Below, piece after piece: positions 53,899 through 64,000 of a stretch of 64,000 nucleotides of DNA (positions are counted from its first letter, which is position 1; every line of letters begins with the position of its first letter). Under the pieces are notes generated by a model. The model saw nothing but the letters and a program-made list of their open reading frames with translations. It was not told where the DNA came from and did not search any database. The stretch spans positions 1 through 64,000 of the forward strand of contig JAULAV010002518.1 in the NCBI GenBank assembly GCA_030789695.1, in the 5' to 3' direction. A program made the position numbers and the translations under genes. This DNA comes from Scilla litardierei. Lineage: Eukaryota; Streptophyta; Magnoliopsida; Asparagales; Asparagaceae.

Positions 53899-56034
53899 TC
53901 ATTCAACTCCAGGGGCACCTGTGGGACCACCGGCTGGCGGTCCACTTGGGTCATCCCCCACACTCCGCTCGACGTCAGGGTGCATCCGGAGATCCTCGAA
54001 GTTGACCCCCGAGAGTGGGAACTTCTTTTGGATCTCGGACTGACACCGGGTGAAACCCTTCTCGAACGCCCCCGTCAAGGCGGTCTCGACGAAGGAGGTG
54101 GCATACTCCGCCACGGCATCCTGAGCAATCCGAGCCGGATCCACCTCCTCAAGCCCACGCATCCGGGCCTCTAAGGCCTCGATCTGGCGTTGGTGCTCCG
54201 CCCTCTCCTTCTCGATCTCCCGGGATCTCTCGCCAAGTTGAGCAAGGAGAACCCTCGCCTGCTCCTCCGCCGCTTCCAGACGATCGGAGAACTCCAAAGT
54301 CTCGGGGGCGGCAACGGAGACGGGGATCTTCTCGGCTCCCCCAGACGTGTCGGCATCTCTCAAGAGCTCGGCGACCCGTGCCTCGGCCTCTGACTTTGCA
54401 GTCAGAGCCAAGGCCCTCTCCCGGTCCGCCTCCTCCAAGGCAGAGGACAGCTCAGTTACGCGGGTCTCCCAGGATCTGACCCGCACTTCCTCTAACTGGC
54501 CTGCCTCTCCCTCCTCGCCATGGGCCTCAAGATCTCGCCCGGCATCGGCCTTGGCTTTGGGAAGCGCCGCAAACTGACGTCTCATCGAGAGACCCACCGA
54601 GGACAACTGCACCAAGGCAACGAAGTTAAGACGGCGAAAGCAGCTGGAGGGAGGACAAGCAGAGGCACTCTACCTGTTGGCCGGCCTGAATCACAAAGGT
54701 GGCCAGACAGTCACCCCTAACTCCATCCAGCGCAGCCTGATCAGGAGGGAGGCAACTATTCTCGGCCACTCGCGCGGCGGCTCCGCGGCTCAAAAACACC
54801 GATTCCTTCTCCCCCACCGGGAAGCGAGGACGAAGAAGACCCTCCCCTGACGAAGGAAACTCGCCGGGGTTGGAGCGGAACGCGCCTAGATACCGATCGT
54901 AGGCATCAGGGAGAGGACCGTCCGGGAGAGGCGAAGGGCCGACCCACGGCCAGGCAACCTCAACGGGGGCGGGTCGGAGCTGATCGGTAGGCAACGGGAC
55001 ATCAACTCCCTCGACCCCCTCACGGATCCTCTTGGAAGACCCCAACAAGGGGACAGAGGGGGATGGCCCCTTCTTCCTTTTAGAGCCTCCAGCCGAGGTC
55101 ACAGCCCGTTGCTTCTTCCGGACCTCCAGCACATGATCCCTCCTACGCGGATCCGGATCTGGGACCTGCACGTGAGTGCTGGCGGGGGAAGGACCGAGAG
55201 GGAATCCACCTGCACTCAACAAAGAAATAAGAGACCAAGCAGAGCCCAGGCAACATCGAATGGCGAATGCTCAGGGAGCTTACCCAAAGGCCACACTGTC
55301 TTACGCAAGTTATGGTCACTAAAGAGGACGTCAATCGACCGCTCCCTCGCAGGGATCGCCATCATGTCCTTCGCCATCTGCTGCTCGGCGACGGTCGGCT
55401 CACCCAGATCGAGGATGATGGCGCCGGCCGACTCCCACCGAACCGAGAAAGGTACACTCGACGGGAACGTGACAAACACGTATTCCCCCTTCCAGCGTTT
55501 CAGGGAGCTCGGTAACCCCAACACCAGGGTCATCTTCGGGCGGGCGCTGATGTAAATCAACGCCCCCGATTGGTGGTGGCTCAGGCGGTAGAACTGGGCG
55601 AAGAGACGAAGAGAGGGCGCCACTCCCCTCAGCATGCAGACGACGACGAACCCGACGAGGAGCCCGATGGCATTGGGGCAGAATTGACACAGGCACACGT
55701 TGTGGGCCTGGAGGAACTCAACGATGAAAGGGTGGAGCGGGAAACAAAGCCCGAAGCGGAAGCACTTCTCGTATATTCCAACCTCGTTGGGACCGGGAAG
55801 GCAGATCCGCTCGTCGGACTCAGGGGCACGAGCCGAGTAAGGTGGAAGCAGATAGGCGGAGCGCATGCTCCCGATGGCGGTGGCGCAGATCGACGAAGGC
55901 CACGACAAGACCTCTGGGGGCACCCCTGAAAGTTCACCCCCGTGCCGACGAATCGCTGAGGATGGGCTACCCGCCAGGCCAGGAGCAGCGTCGCACTCCG
56001 GACGACCCGAAGCCGTGGCAGAGGAAGACGACAT
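53899..56034 (-). CDS. Antisense three-exon gene of G1 (gypsy-type transposon protein, PF04195-like)
   Basis: Exon 1 55284-56034, exon 2 54674-55209, exon 3 53899-54606, with introns of 74 and 67 bp that have GT...AG ends and fit the phases (1, then 0); spliced length 1995 bases, 665 codons with stop. I chose ATG at 56034 (MSSSSATASG); the frame is open further up but has no ATG. Residues about 95-200 (FPLHPFIVEFLQAHNV, CPNAIGLLVGF, GLPSSLKRWKGEYVFV) match the 'putative gypsy type transposon' family; exon 3 is a long coiled coil (ELSSALEEADRERAL, RQIEALEARM). Antisense ORFs between pol and 3' LTR are known from Tat-lineage elements; function unknown. It is intact although pol is broken. A G-box CACGTG lies upstream at 56159-56164. 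Confidence 0.75.
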
Positions 56035-56332
56035 GAGGCAGAGCTCAGGCAGAATCGGGATCAGCGCGAAGAAGAAAACGACGGGATGGCGGCTCACAAC
56101 CCACTCGGCTTCTCAACCTAAGACGACCCCGCGAGCGGTGGGAATAAGCTTGCAGCTACACGTGGCAACATCAGAGAACCGACGACGCTTCGGAGCCTGC
56201 GCCTTAAAAGTATCGAACGGACCAACTCATGATAACGACTAATAAATGAGTCGGCATCGACTGACGAGCCTGTCAAAGTCGGCGGAAGTCACATCGGCCG
56301 AGCCGAACCGGCCGAGGCCGATCGACCCGACC

Positions 56333-56344
56333 AATGGGGGCAAT
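56333..56344 (+). other. Polypurine tract of G1
   Basis: AATGGGGGCAAT directly before the 3' LTR TG; primes plus-strand DNA synthesis. Confidence 0.75.
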
Positions 56345-57262
56345 TGTTACGCCTATTTGGCCGAAGCCCGAAAGACACGAGCCCAGAGACCCGACTGCCG
56401 ATCAGAAGCCCATTTGCGTGATCTGGTCCGCCCGACAAGGCCCTATAGAGGACCCCCAAATATCGGTCCGACCCGGCCCTGATAAGCGCGCTGGGCACTC
56501 GCCCACTCCAGCGGTAACCGTTCCCCTAATCCCGCTACCACTTAATGGCTATGATGGGGAGGTGCTGGCATGGCGCAGGAGGCGGCGACGGGGGGGGCGG
56601 ATCGAGGGGGCACGATCGAGGGCGGACGAGCGACGTGGGTCGGGGGCAATCACGGCGGGAGGTCTATAAAAGGGCTAGAAGGACGGCTGGACAAGGGACC
56701 GCATCTCAGGTATCTAAAACCTAAGGTACTCCATCAACGACCTTGTTCCCCCATTTCATCTCCTTCCTCCCCCGCTCGCGCCGTGAGACGCCGTTCCGAT
56801 CTCCTCTCGAGTCGAACCGTCTCCGCCGGGCCTCCTCTTTCAGATCACTGTCTGACTTAGGCATCGGAGGGGATTTGGCCGGAACCAAGGTCCGGCCCCC
56901 TGACGAGCGTTCTCGTCTACGCAGGAGGACATCAGATCCACAGGCCGAGGCTTCCCCTCCGCCCCTCGCCGACCACCTACCCAGCTGGACGATCGAGGCT
57001 ACCCCTCGTCGTCCGACCGCCGAGGCTGAGCAAGTCCGACCGAGGCCGAGCGTCTCAACCCGGGCCGAGGCTTCCCCTCGCCCTACCAACGACCGAGGAC
57101 CCCGATTCGGCCTAGCCGACGCGCTCCACACCGTCTGTAGCCCTGACTCGCGCCTCGTCTGTATCGACTCGATACACCCGAGGGACCCAATTGGGCCCCT
57201 TGACCACGTTGACCGGGTTGTCCATAGTCAACGCTTTTGTAGTGAGAAAATACTCTGAAACA
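56345..57262 (+). repeat. G1 3' LTR
   Basis: 918 bp, nearly identical to the 5' LTR, ending CTCTGAAACA before CCACG. Extra bases relative to the 5' LTR are one C in a C-run near 56455 and two G in a G-run near 56590. Confidence 0.95.
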
Positions 57263-57845
57263 CCACGGATTGGTTGACTGGATGGCTGGAGGTCAACGCG
57301 CTCGCGACGATCACATGCGGCCTCCATGAGCGGGATTCGACTCATTCAACTTTGGCGAAGAGCGTGCGGGTCCGCGCATCAGCGTGCCGAAGGGGATCCT
57401 CGGCAAAGCGACGTCCTCCGTATGGGGTGGAGACGAATGGACTCGAAGGCGAGCGTGTTCAACTACGGACTAGTTGGGTGCTGAAGGATAGCCTCGGCAC
57501 GGCTGGATCTGCTTGACCTGAATAGACGAGAAAGCTCGTCAGGTGACTCGGACCTTGGTTCCGACCAAGTCCCCTCTGATGCCTAAGTCAGAACAGATCA
57601 AAAGGATGATAAGTGGGATCGGTATGGCTCACGGGGACGCCGATACACGAGTCCTCGGGCCGACCTATGGAGGAGAATTATCAAGTGGAAGACCAGGTCG
57701 TGTAAGAGGAATACCTCGGTGTTTTTGGGTATCCAGGAAGTGTCCCCTTTTCTTGTTGTTCTCCGAGTCGCTTTATAGGAGTCTTCCCCGGCCACGTCTA
57801 TTCAAGTGTCTCCTTTTCTTGTTGATCAGAGAGACCAAGGGTCCT
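57263..57845 (-). repeat. Gypsy G3 LTR, main part
   Basis: On the minus strand: TATA-like CCTATAAAGCG near 57782, then the shared motif TGACTTAGGCATCAGAGGGG (57571-57590) and GGAACCAAGGTCC as in G1, running to the CCACG duplication and on to 48807. CAACAAGAAAAG(G/A)GGACACTT is present twice, about 70 bases apart. Its U3 start is unclear because it merges with protease sequence of G2-type at about 57845. Confidence 0.65.
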
Positions 57846-58003
57846 GTACAGCGCGTCAACTCTTCGGACGATATTTTTATCCTCTCCAGCATAGTGAAGA
57901 AGAGTATGTCGCACAAGCTTCCGATGTCAACGAGCAACCTTTTCACGGTGATCTTTCTGATCGTGGACGTGATAACCACAGCATCATCGTGCGGTAGCTC
58001 CAT
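57785..58003 (-). pseudogene. Gypsy protease fragment (G2 type)
   Basis: The minus-strand frame contains VKRLLVDIGSLCDILF, homologous to RRLLVDTGSSCDVLF of G1, but the catalytic DTG is DIG, which would destroy the active site. It is about 250 bases inside the G2 primer-binding site, so gag of G2 is also missing or deleted. The frame runs into LTR-like sequence at about 57845. Confidence 0.7.
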
Positions 58004-58273
58004 CCCTTCCAGATCTTCGTATGAAAAGAAGATAGGAGGCGTTCAGTATCTGGGGCGCTTTCGCCCCACGGAAACTGTCATCAATCTCCCAGCGTAGGAA
58101 CTTTGGTGAGAGGTTGATAGCTCCGGGTGTGGGGACCTCCCGTTATCATGTTTGTGATCCCGACACTGGAGGATCCTGTAGAAACCTCGGAGGATGTGGT
58201 GGGGTGAGTCGGCATACTCGAGTGGTTCGTCGAGGGGATGTCGACTCGTGGTTTTTCATAGACGGTGCCAAAC

Positions 58274-59012
58274 TGTTAAGTCCAAAATTGACCGGTATAG
58301 TTGTCAAGCTGACGGAGACTCGAAGCACAGAGCTGGAGCCTAGTCAGCCTTGAGAGTGGGATCCTCGGTTGGAGGAACCGGGATCGGTCATTGGTGGTTG
58401 ATGATGGTACAACAGTTGATCGACCTAAGAACGACCGTCGGTTTGATCGTTCGTGGTTGAAGAGCCCGATATCGATCTTGGGCATTTGGGTGGCAATCGT
58501 CGATCTGCACCACAAGGAGTCGTTAGGGGCATTGGATCTGTGTTTCGACCCAAATTCCCTCCGATGCTTAAGTTAGTAAGGAACTTAAGAAAGAGAGGAA
58601 TATTGGTGTAGCTGAGATCGACCCACTAAGGTTCATTCCTAGACTAACGACGTAAGCTCGAATATAGAATGGAGAAGTAAGAAGATAGAGTTCTATGTAT
58701 TAGTACGCGTACCTTGAAGATGGAACCCCTTTACCTTTGTCCGTCGACCTATTTATAGGTACCTCTTCCTTGATGAGTCGTAACCGCCTCTTATTGATTA
58801 GGGCACGATCTTCTCTGGAATTCGAGCTAACGGCTGTTCATTTACTCGGCCCCATTAACTTCTCCTCGAATTTCTGCGCCAGTCCAACGGTCGTCTGATC
58901 CGTTCGCCCGACTCAGTCGTAGCCTGTGTAGAGTGTGGGGGCAACGAGTCGCAGGTGATAAACTGGTCGGTTTTGCGGATACCCAAATCGGGTTCGTATC
59001 CGTACACTAACA
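58274..59012 (-). repeat. Gypsy G2 5' LTR, 739 bp, with primer-binding site
   Basis: On the minus strand TGTTAGTGTACGGATACG...GGACTTAACA, followed by GTTTGGCACCGTCTATG (58257-58273) as primer-binding site. TATAAATAGG (minus) lies near 58750 and the shared motif TAACTTAAGCATCGGAGGG at 58557-58575. The LTR clearly differs from that of G3, so G2 and G3 are not the two ends of one simple element. Confidence 0.75.
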
Positions 59013-59313
59013 AGGTCATAGAGTTCATTTTTTGAGGATGGATCCTAAACGACTAAGATAAATCATCAGCAAGGCTTTTACATTCTAAGTATATGCAAGA
59101 GGAAAAAAATAAAGATTGCATCTCTTTTTACAAGATAAAAAATCTCATCGATGTACTTTGTCTTGTAGTGAATGCTTCTTGCAATATGTAGTCTTGATGA
59201 TTGTCCTATCTGACATGTGTATTAGTTGAGCTATAAAATCTGCATAGATAAAGTTAGCACACATAAAATAATATGTTTGTATCATCGAAACCTTATGAGG
59301 AGTTATGAGTTTC

Positions 59314-59433
59314 CTACAAGTAGATCATCATCCTGATCTTCCAACTTGGATAATTTGTTCCGTCGAAGAGCGGAGGTCGAATGGTTGATAGATCTTCTTC
59401 AGGAGACATGGATGGAGCGTTGAATGCAAGCAT
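59314..59433 (-). pseudogene. Copia D gag N-terminus
   Basis: Minus-strand ATG at 59433; 39 codons then TAG. Contains RPPLFDGTNYPSWKIRMMIY, the copia gag start, almost the same as in copia C. The stop and the loss of similarity after it, then the G2 LTR at 59012, show it is a broken remnant. The remaining 59013-59313 has no recognisable coding sequence. Confidence 0.78.
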
Positions 59434-59452
59434 TGTTGTATACTTCAACCTC

Positions 59453-59464
59453 GATCTGATACCA
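59453..59464 (-). other. Primer-binding site of copia D
   Basis: On the minus strand TGGTATCAGATC, two bases inside the LTR end at 59467. Confidence 0.85.
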
Positions 59465-59466
59465 AT

Positions 59467-61266
59467 TGTAAGGACCTTCTATGCCTTGCAATACTAACAA
59501 CAAACACTTTAGAGGGGGGTGAATAGAGTAATGACAATAACTGTGACCTTAAAATTAAAATTGCAAATGCGGAATTATAAGTGCAAGAGGAATTTAATCT
59601 ACACAATTAAACATACGCAAACACAAGAGATTTTACCCTGGTTCCCCTACTTGGGTACATTCAGCTACACTAAATATTCACTATGATCCTACACAGGTTA
59701 CTGAATACAACCCTACCCTAGGGATACCCTACACAAGGGATTTGCCTTTCACAAGGACTCAACCTACCCTACACAAGGGTTTAACTCCCACACAAAGAGA
59801 AACTAATTCCCACACAAAGAATTAGGGGTATCCTACACATGGACACAATCACCCACAAAGAGAGTGACAAACTCCCACAAAGAGAGTGACCAACTCTCAC
59901 AAAGAGAGTATCTAATTCCAACAAAGAGAATTAGTTTTCACTTCACAAAGAGGAAATAAATACTCTTAACTATGCCTTGAGATGAACTTACTCAATATGA
60001 AGAAGAAGGCATGGAAGAGGTTCTTCAAGTGATGAAATGAGCTTTGATGCACTTGGATGATTTTTCTTGAGCCAGCTTCAATGCATGAAAAGGATTAGAG
60101 CTCTAAGAGGGAAATGAGAGATTAGGATTTGCTTTAATGATCTCTTAATGATCTTCAATAGTTCCAAGAGTTCTAAATGAACTAAGCTCATTTCTATTTA
60201 TATATAAAACCCCATAAACCCCAGCTAGAAGCCAAGAAAGAATTCTGCAACGGCTAGATTCTGAGATTTTACGGTAATGACAGGCGACTGTATAAGGATC
60301 GACAATCGACTGATCAACGACTAGATTTTTCCCAACAGCTATAATCTGAACCAGGACAGGCGACTGTAGAAGACTACACAGGCACATGTACTATATGCAT
60401 GCGCCTGTAAAAACTTCGTTAGGCGACCGTCACATGGGATGGACTGGAGCTGAGCAAATACAACTTACGTACTTGTGAATTCAGACGACTGACGAGCAAA
60501 GTCCAGGTGCCTGAAAAATGACAGGAGACTGTAAACTCTACATTAGTCGACTGACACACAAGCTGGAGAGATGCCCAGAAATGACAAGTTACACATTTTG
60601 GTACACAGACGAATGAAGAACAACATCCAGGCGCCTGAAGATAGACATGCGCCTGTCAAATGAACTTCGGTCGCCTACTCCAAAAGCTCAAGAAAGATTC
60701 AAAATAAATGACTTAAGCTGTGCACAACAGTCGCCTGTAGAAGGCTGGCCCGGCACCTGGTGATCACCAGTTGCATGTCCTGCCTTCAACAGTCGGTTGT
60801 TGGAAAGCCAGAGACTCCAATTGGAGTTCATGGCATGAGGAACCTATTGGGTTAGATTCTATGATAATCCTAAGTCTCTCTAAGATGGTTATATGCATAT
60901 GCATGAATGAGTAGACCATCTATCAAGGTATTACAAAATTCTAGACCCAAAAAGAGAAAAGCAAGTAATTGAAATATTATATGGATTACAATTGCTTCTC
61001 TTAGAGTCTAATCTTCAAGCTCTTGATGCCTTGATGCTCTTCATCATTTTTCGAGCTTTAGCACTTCTTGATGAGCTTCTCTTCATCAAGATCCATGATT
61101 TGGCAATGCTCCCCTTGATGTCCATCCTTGCACCAAGATATAAGTCTCCAGAAGTGATATTCTTCATTTGATTAAACATGAGACTAAAACATGAGAGTCA
61201 TTAGCAACAACATAATGGTGTGATTATCATCAAAACATTATTGGTCTAAAACACCAATACCTAACA
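59467..61266 (-). repeat. Copia D 5' LTR, 1800 bp
   Basis: On the minus strand TGTTAGGTATTGGTGTTTTAG...AGGTCCTTACA. The TATA region TTTATATATAAAT (minus) is near 60195-60210. Its transcribed part contains many ACACAAAG-AGAG-type short repeats (59750-59960). The U3 carries CAG(T/G)CG(A/C)CTG sites although the LTR otherwise differs from that of copia A. Confidence 0.78.
60281..60800 (-). promoter_or_regulatory. CAGGCGACTG palindrome array in copia D U3
   Basis: CAGGCGACTG at 60281-60290 and 60358-60367, CAATCGACTG at 60303-60312, and later CAGGCGCCTG, TAGTCGACTG and CAGTCGCCTG variants, about fifteen sites in all. It lies directly upstream, on the minus strand, of the TATA box near 60200. Confidence 0.75.
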
Positions 61267-61702
61267 TTAACTCATACATAAGTGCCATTCAAATAGATGG
61301 AAGTACACCAAGTATATCATCAAATCACAAGAATAAAATTGATCATATTCATAGATTTGATATTTATTTCATGCAAACTCAAGTAGCATAAAATTATTTA
61401 GTTTACATAAACTAGTAAATATTAGTATGAATAATACACAAGTATTATTTTAAGAAATACTCTGAATTACCAATATAGATTAAATGATGAGAATATTTAC
61501 TGTATATAAAGCATTCAAAAAATTGAACCATATCTATTATTAATAATACACTAGTTTTGTTAAATGATGACATCAAAAAATACATTTTAAACACATATTT
61601 CATCACATCATCTTATGGCTATATTTTCTAACGAAATTACAAGAATATCCAATAATTGTTTGTGAGATGTAACAATTCAAAACCCATATATCCTCCCACA
61701 AA
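61267..61702. other. AT-rich flank, nothing recognised
   Basis: Right flank of the copia D LTR. No coding frame, LTR end or repeat unit identified. Confidence 0.4.
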
Positions 61703-61733
61703 GAGAACACACACGCGCGCGCGCACGCGCGCG

Positions 61734-61817
<84 letters not shown>

Positions 61818-61935
61818 ACCCACACAGCCTACACACACAAACTACACACTCACACAGAGACCTCACACTGACCACACACACGTAGAGACCACACACACAT
61901 GCACACCACACACATGCAGACTACACACACGAAAC
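61703..61935. repeat. CA/CG, GA and CA-rich microsatellites
   Basis: CA/CG alternation at 61708-61749, pure GA at 61750-61814, then imperfect CACACA-rich sequence to about 61935. The CG-CA stretch is of a type able to form Z-DNA. Confidence 0.92.
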
Positions 61936-62319
61936 ATTGCAACCAATTCCACCACTTAACCCAGAGAGTCGCTCATCTTCGGCCATATTATCAAAAAAGT
62001 AAAACATATATACAACATCAATGATTTCTTCCGCGTGGGTGATTCCATTAGAGGGTGTCAGTACAAGAGACATGGCCAATGCCACATTCCATCAGAGGGT
62101 GTCTGGCGATGGTTTTGTTTAGATTAAAATTATAAGAGAGAGCTTACCATAGAATCCGATCGACAATGACCTAAGAAGACAAGAGAAAGATGAACGAGCG
62201 ACGAATGAGCGAAGGGAAAGATGAACAAGTGTATGTGAAGATGGGAGTAAGGGAAGACGAGAGCATAGGAAATGAGAGAGCGTATGAAATGAAAGAGTAA
62301 TCTAGGTATTTACTCTTAG
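61936..62319. other. Non-coding sequence left of a CACTA end
   Basis: Contains a repeated phrase ATTCCAT(T/C)AGAGGGTGTC (about 62043 and 62085) and purine-rich GAACGAGCGA-like repeats near 62190-62290. Possibly CACTA interior; no transposase seen. Confidence 0.35.
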
Positions 62320-63095
62320 TGGGGGTATTACTAACGGTACCGTCGGTGAATGAAGGGATAGTGGGTCTCCTTGATTACATCACCGTTTAGTGATGGGTTT
62401 CACTGACGGTATCATCAGTGAAGCTGATAAAATCTTGGTGCTTTCCCTGATGGTGCCGTCAGAAATGCGAAAGTTCACTGATGGATCCGTCAGCGAAGAG
62501 ATGGATAGTGGACTTCTCGATTATGGTGATTTTAGTGCGGGGATTTCACTGACTATACCGTCAGCGATTTCAATAATCACTGACGGGCAAAAGTCTCATT
62601 AGCATTGGTTATGTGCCTTATGGAAAAAAGCACGAACCACCTACCCACTACTGACGGGTGCTTATCCATTCAGTGAGCACAGCGAAAATATCCCAACATT
62701 TGCTGACGGAATGTCCCGTCAGCGAAATGGCACTAACGTTGACGGCTTCCGTCAACAAAAGTACTTATATCATATTACTATAATTAGCATAAAAATTAAA
62801 ATTTACGCTGACGGCATTTCCCGTCAGCAACGTCCAACTTTTTCTGATGGAGACGTGCCCGTCAGTGAATCTGTTGTGATGCCAACATATCACTTATGAG
62901 CGTTGTATGTCGTCAGTCATAGTAAGTTTTCTCTGACGGTGGCCATCGATGAATGTGGGCTTCCCTGATTTCGCATCAGTGAATTGTCATTCTCATGGAC
63001 TCTTTAATTAGGCCATCAGAAAAAGCACATCTTTACTGACATTAGGATAGGCCGTCAGTAAAAGTTCGTCAGAAAAGACAGATTTTCTTGTAGTT
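62320..63095. mobile_element. Second CACTA transposon terminal region
   Basis: The right end reads GATTTTCTTGTAGTT, the inverse of the common CACTACAAGAAAATC terminus with the last base changed. Inside, the subterminal motif CTGACGG...CCGTCAG(C/T)GAA occurs a dozen times in both orientations between 62330 and 63075. The motif differs from that of the CACTA at 3296-3860, so it is another family. No transposase gene and no left end in view. Confidence 0.75.
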
Positions 63096-63944
63096 CTACC
63101 ACTCTTTCCACTAGAGCAGTTAATGCTTAGATGCACTAAAGAGATAAACGGGTCTTGCGTTGCAACATTGGTGTTGAGAGGCTTAGTACGACTTGTACTA
63201 CCTCAAGTACAAAGGTCGTAATGTTTGGAATGATTACCTAGTAACTGACGCCCTTTTTGACCCATCAACAGTGAAACGAGTCTTGCTTCGTGTTGTTGAC
63301 ATTTACTGAGCTTATCGATCCCATAAACAACACCAATTGTTTCATGTATTTTCTTACCAATTGGGCTTTCTAAGTGGATAGGCTAAGTGGGCCGACCTTC
63401 CTTACACCTGACTTGCAAATTAAGACAATCGGCAATGTGACACGGTCAAGGCCTTAATCAAAATTCCTATGACGCTCAAGTCAAGATGATGCATATAGAT
63501 AGGAGATGTAAGTCGAAGGCATATTTAAACATAGGAGCTAGGGTTGTATATATTGCGTAATAGTGCCTGAGTTTGTCCATTTATGGGCCTTTTTAGGCAT
63601 ATGAAGAGGGGTATATTGGTAAGTCTTTCGTACACTATACTGCACGCAGGTCAACTGTGAATACGATGGCAAATATTTCTCATGGTCCAGCCTCCATTTG
63701 ATCTTGGGCCCTAGTTTTGGGTCAATGCTTGGGGCTTCTTATTTGGGATCTACCTTGGACTATGGCCTCATTATTAACAGAAATTACATCAAAATATCCA
63801 ACCATTTCATCCTATTTTCACTAAAATACATAACATTTCAAAACGTCCAGGAACCCCTTTCTTTCGTTCCCTTACTACTAAAGCCCTAAACCAAACTCAC
63901 AAGGGAAACGTAGATTTCTTCAATCTCCGTCCATTCACCCACCC
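63096..63944. other. Unclassified sequence near the window edge
   Basis: No transposon end or convincing coding frame. The part 63780-63944 has the look of a gene leader (AAGCCCTAAACC near 63880, then pyrimidine-rich sequence before an ATG). Confidence 0.3.
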
Positions 63945-64000
63945 ATGGATCCTAATGTCCCCTTCAGTCTCTATAACACAAGCCTCAGCATTGAAAGCAA
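63945..64000 (+). CDS. Possible start of a gene, cut by the window edge
   Basis: ATG at 63945 in the context ACCCATGGATCC opens 18 codons (MDPNVPFSLYNTSLSIES) to the end of the window. The good start context and preceding leader-like sequence are the only support; it could equally be chance. Confidence 0.2.
   Translation, partial: MDPNVPFSLYNTSLSIES

Larger units (their letters stand above)
48832..57262 (+). mobile_element. Gypsy G1: young, gag-less Tat/Retand-type element
   Basis: Both LTRs present (915 and 918 bp) with the 5-bp duplication CCACG at 48827-48831 and 57263-57267. Comparing the LTRs by eye I count about 17 substitutions, mostly transitions, and two small indels, roughly 2 percent, so it is the most recent LTR insertion here. 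Internal order: primer-binding site, short leader, protease, reverse transcriptase, RNase H, second RNase H, integrase, then an antisense three-exon gene, polypurine tract, LTR. A gag domain is missing. It sits in the LTR of a related element, G3. Confidence 0.92.

Noticed and set aside
53830..56040. Minus-strand frames in G1 as chance shadows of a plus-strand gene
   Set aside because: The plus strand has no protein motif here, while the minus-strand segments join through GT-AG introns in matching phase and contain a known transposon-family domain.
61603..61911. Open frames with Ser-Leu or Arg-Glu repeats
   Set aside because: Translations of the GA and CA microsatellites.
63698..63889. 63-codon open frame near the right edge
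   Set aside because: Short, no domain, AT-rich; the later ATG at 63945 is a better, though still weak, gene start candidate.
1..64000. tRNA or rRNA genes
   Set aside because: I saw no cloverleaf with A and B boxes and no rRNA-like stretch; the tRNA-like matches are retrotransposon primer-binding sites.

Overview
The window is a stretch of flowering-plant nuclear DNA made almost entirely of nested transposable elements. I see no convincing intact host gene. The evidence for a plant is the set of families present: SIRE/Maximus-like Ty1/copia elements, an Athila-type Ty3/gypsy element with the TGGCGCCGTTG primer-binding site, Tat/Retand-type gypsy elements with a second RNase H and an antisense gene, plant L1 LINEs with a DUF4283-type ORF1, CACTA ends and a Helitron end. 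I cannot name the species. The density of old, broken and nested copies suggests a repeat-rich genome and heterochromatin.

Layout. 1-3860: unclassified sequence, a minus-strand LINE ORF1 fragment (596-1864), a minus-strand Helitron-like 3' end (2017) and the terminal repeats of a CACTA element (ends at 3860) that lies in the gag start of minus-strand copia C. 3983-46501: the 5' LTR of copia C, split by a 40 kb insertion. That insertion is copia A (4312-44696, target duplication ATACA). Copia A was itself invaded by an Athila-type element in its 5' LTR (4735-17503, duplication GTCAC), by a 3.4 kb solo gypsy LTR between gag and protease (21447-24895, duplication CCAAG), by a plant L1 LINE (about 29650-35650) and by a probable Helitron (about 35652-42028) carrying pieces of host genes, among them a CRIB-domain fragment. 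46502-47574: start of a minus-strand Tat-type gypsy (G4), into whose gag copia C inserted. 47575-48806: no recognisable gene. 48832-57262: young gag-less Tat element G1 (duplication CCACG), inserted in an LTR (G3) of a relative. 57263-59012: remnants of G3 and of gypsy G2. 59013-61266: gag start and 5' LTR of minus-strand copia D. 61267-64000: AT-rich sequence, CA/GA microsatellites, a second CACTA end (to 63095) and a possible gene start at the edge.

The most unusual pattern is regulatory. In several unrelated LTR families the U3 region just upstream of the TATA box is packed with copies of one short palindrome, different in each family: CCGATCGG-centred in Athila, CAGTCGACTG-like in copia A and D, TAGTCGGCTA in copia C; a CTCAC...GTGAG array lies inside the solo LTR. 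In two elements, Athila and copia A, the same family-specific array occurs a second time inside the element, just upstream of the extra 3' ORF; in Athila it is followed by a TATA box at almost the same spacing as in the LTR. This suggests an internal promoter for the 3' gene that shares its activator, or an element-encoded binding protein, with the LTR. Other notable points are a three-LTR Athila element explained by a 7-bp microhomology deletion, and an antisense three-exon gene of 664 codons that stays open in G1 although its pol is broken and its gag is gone.
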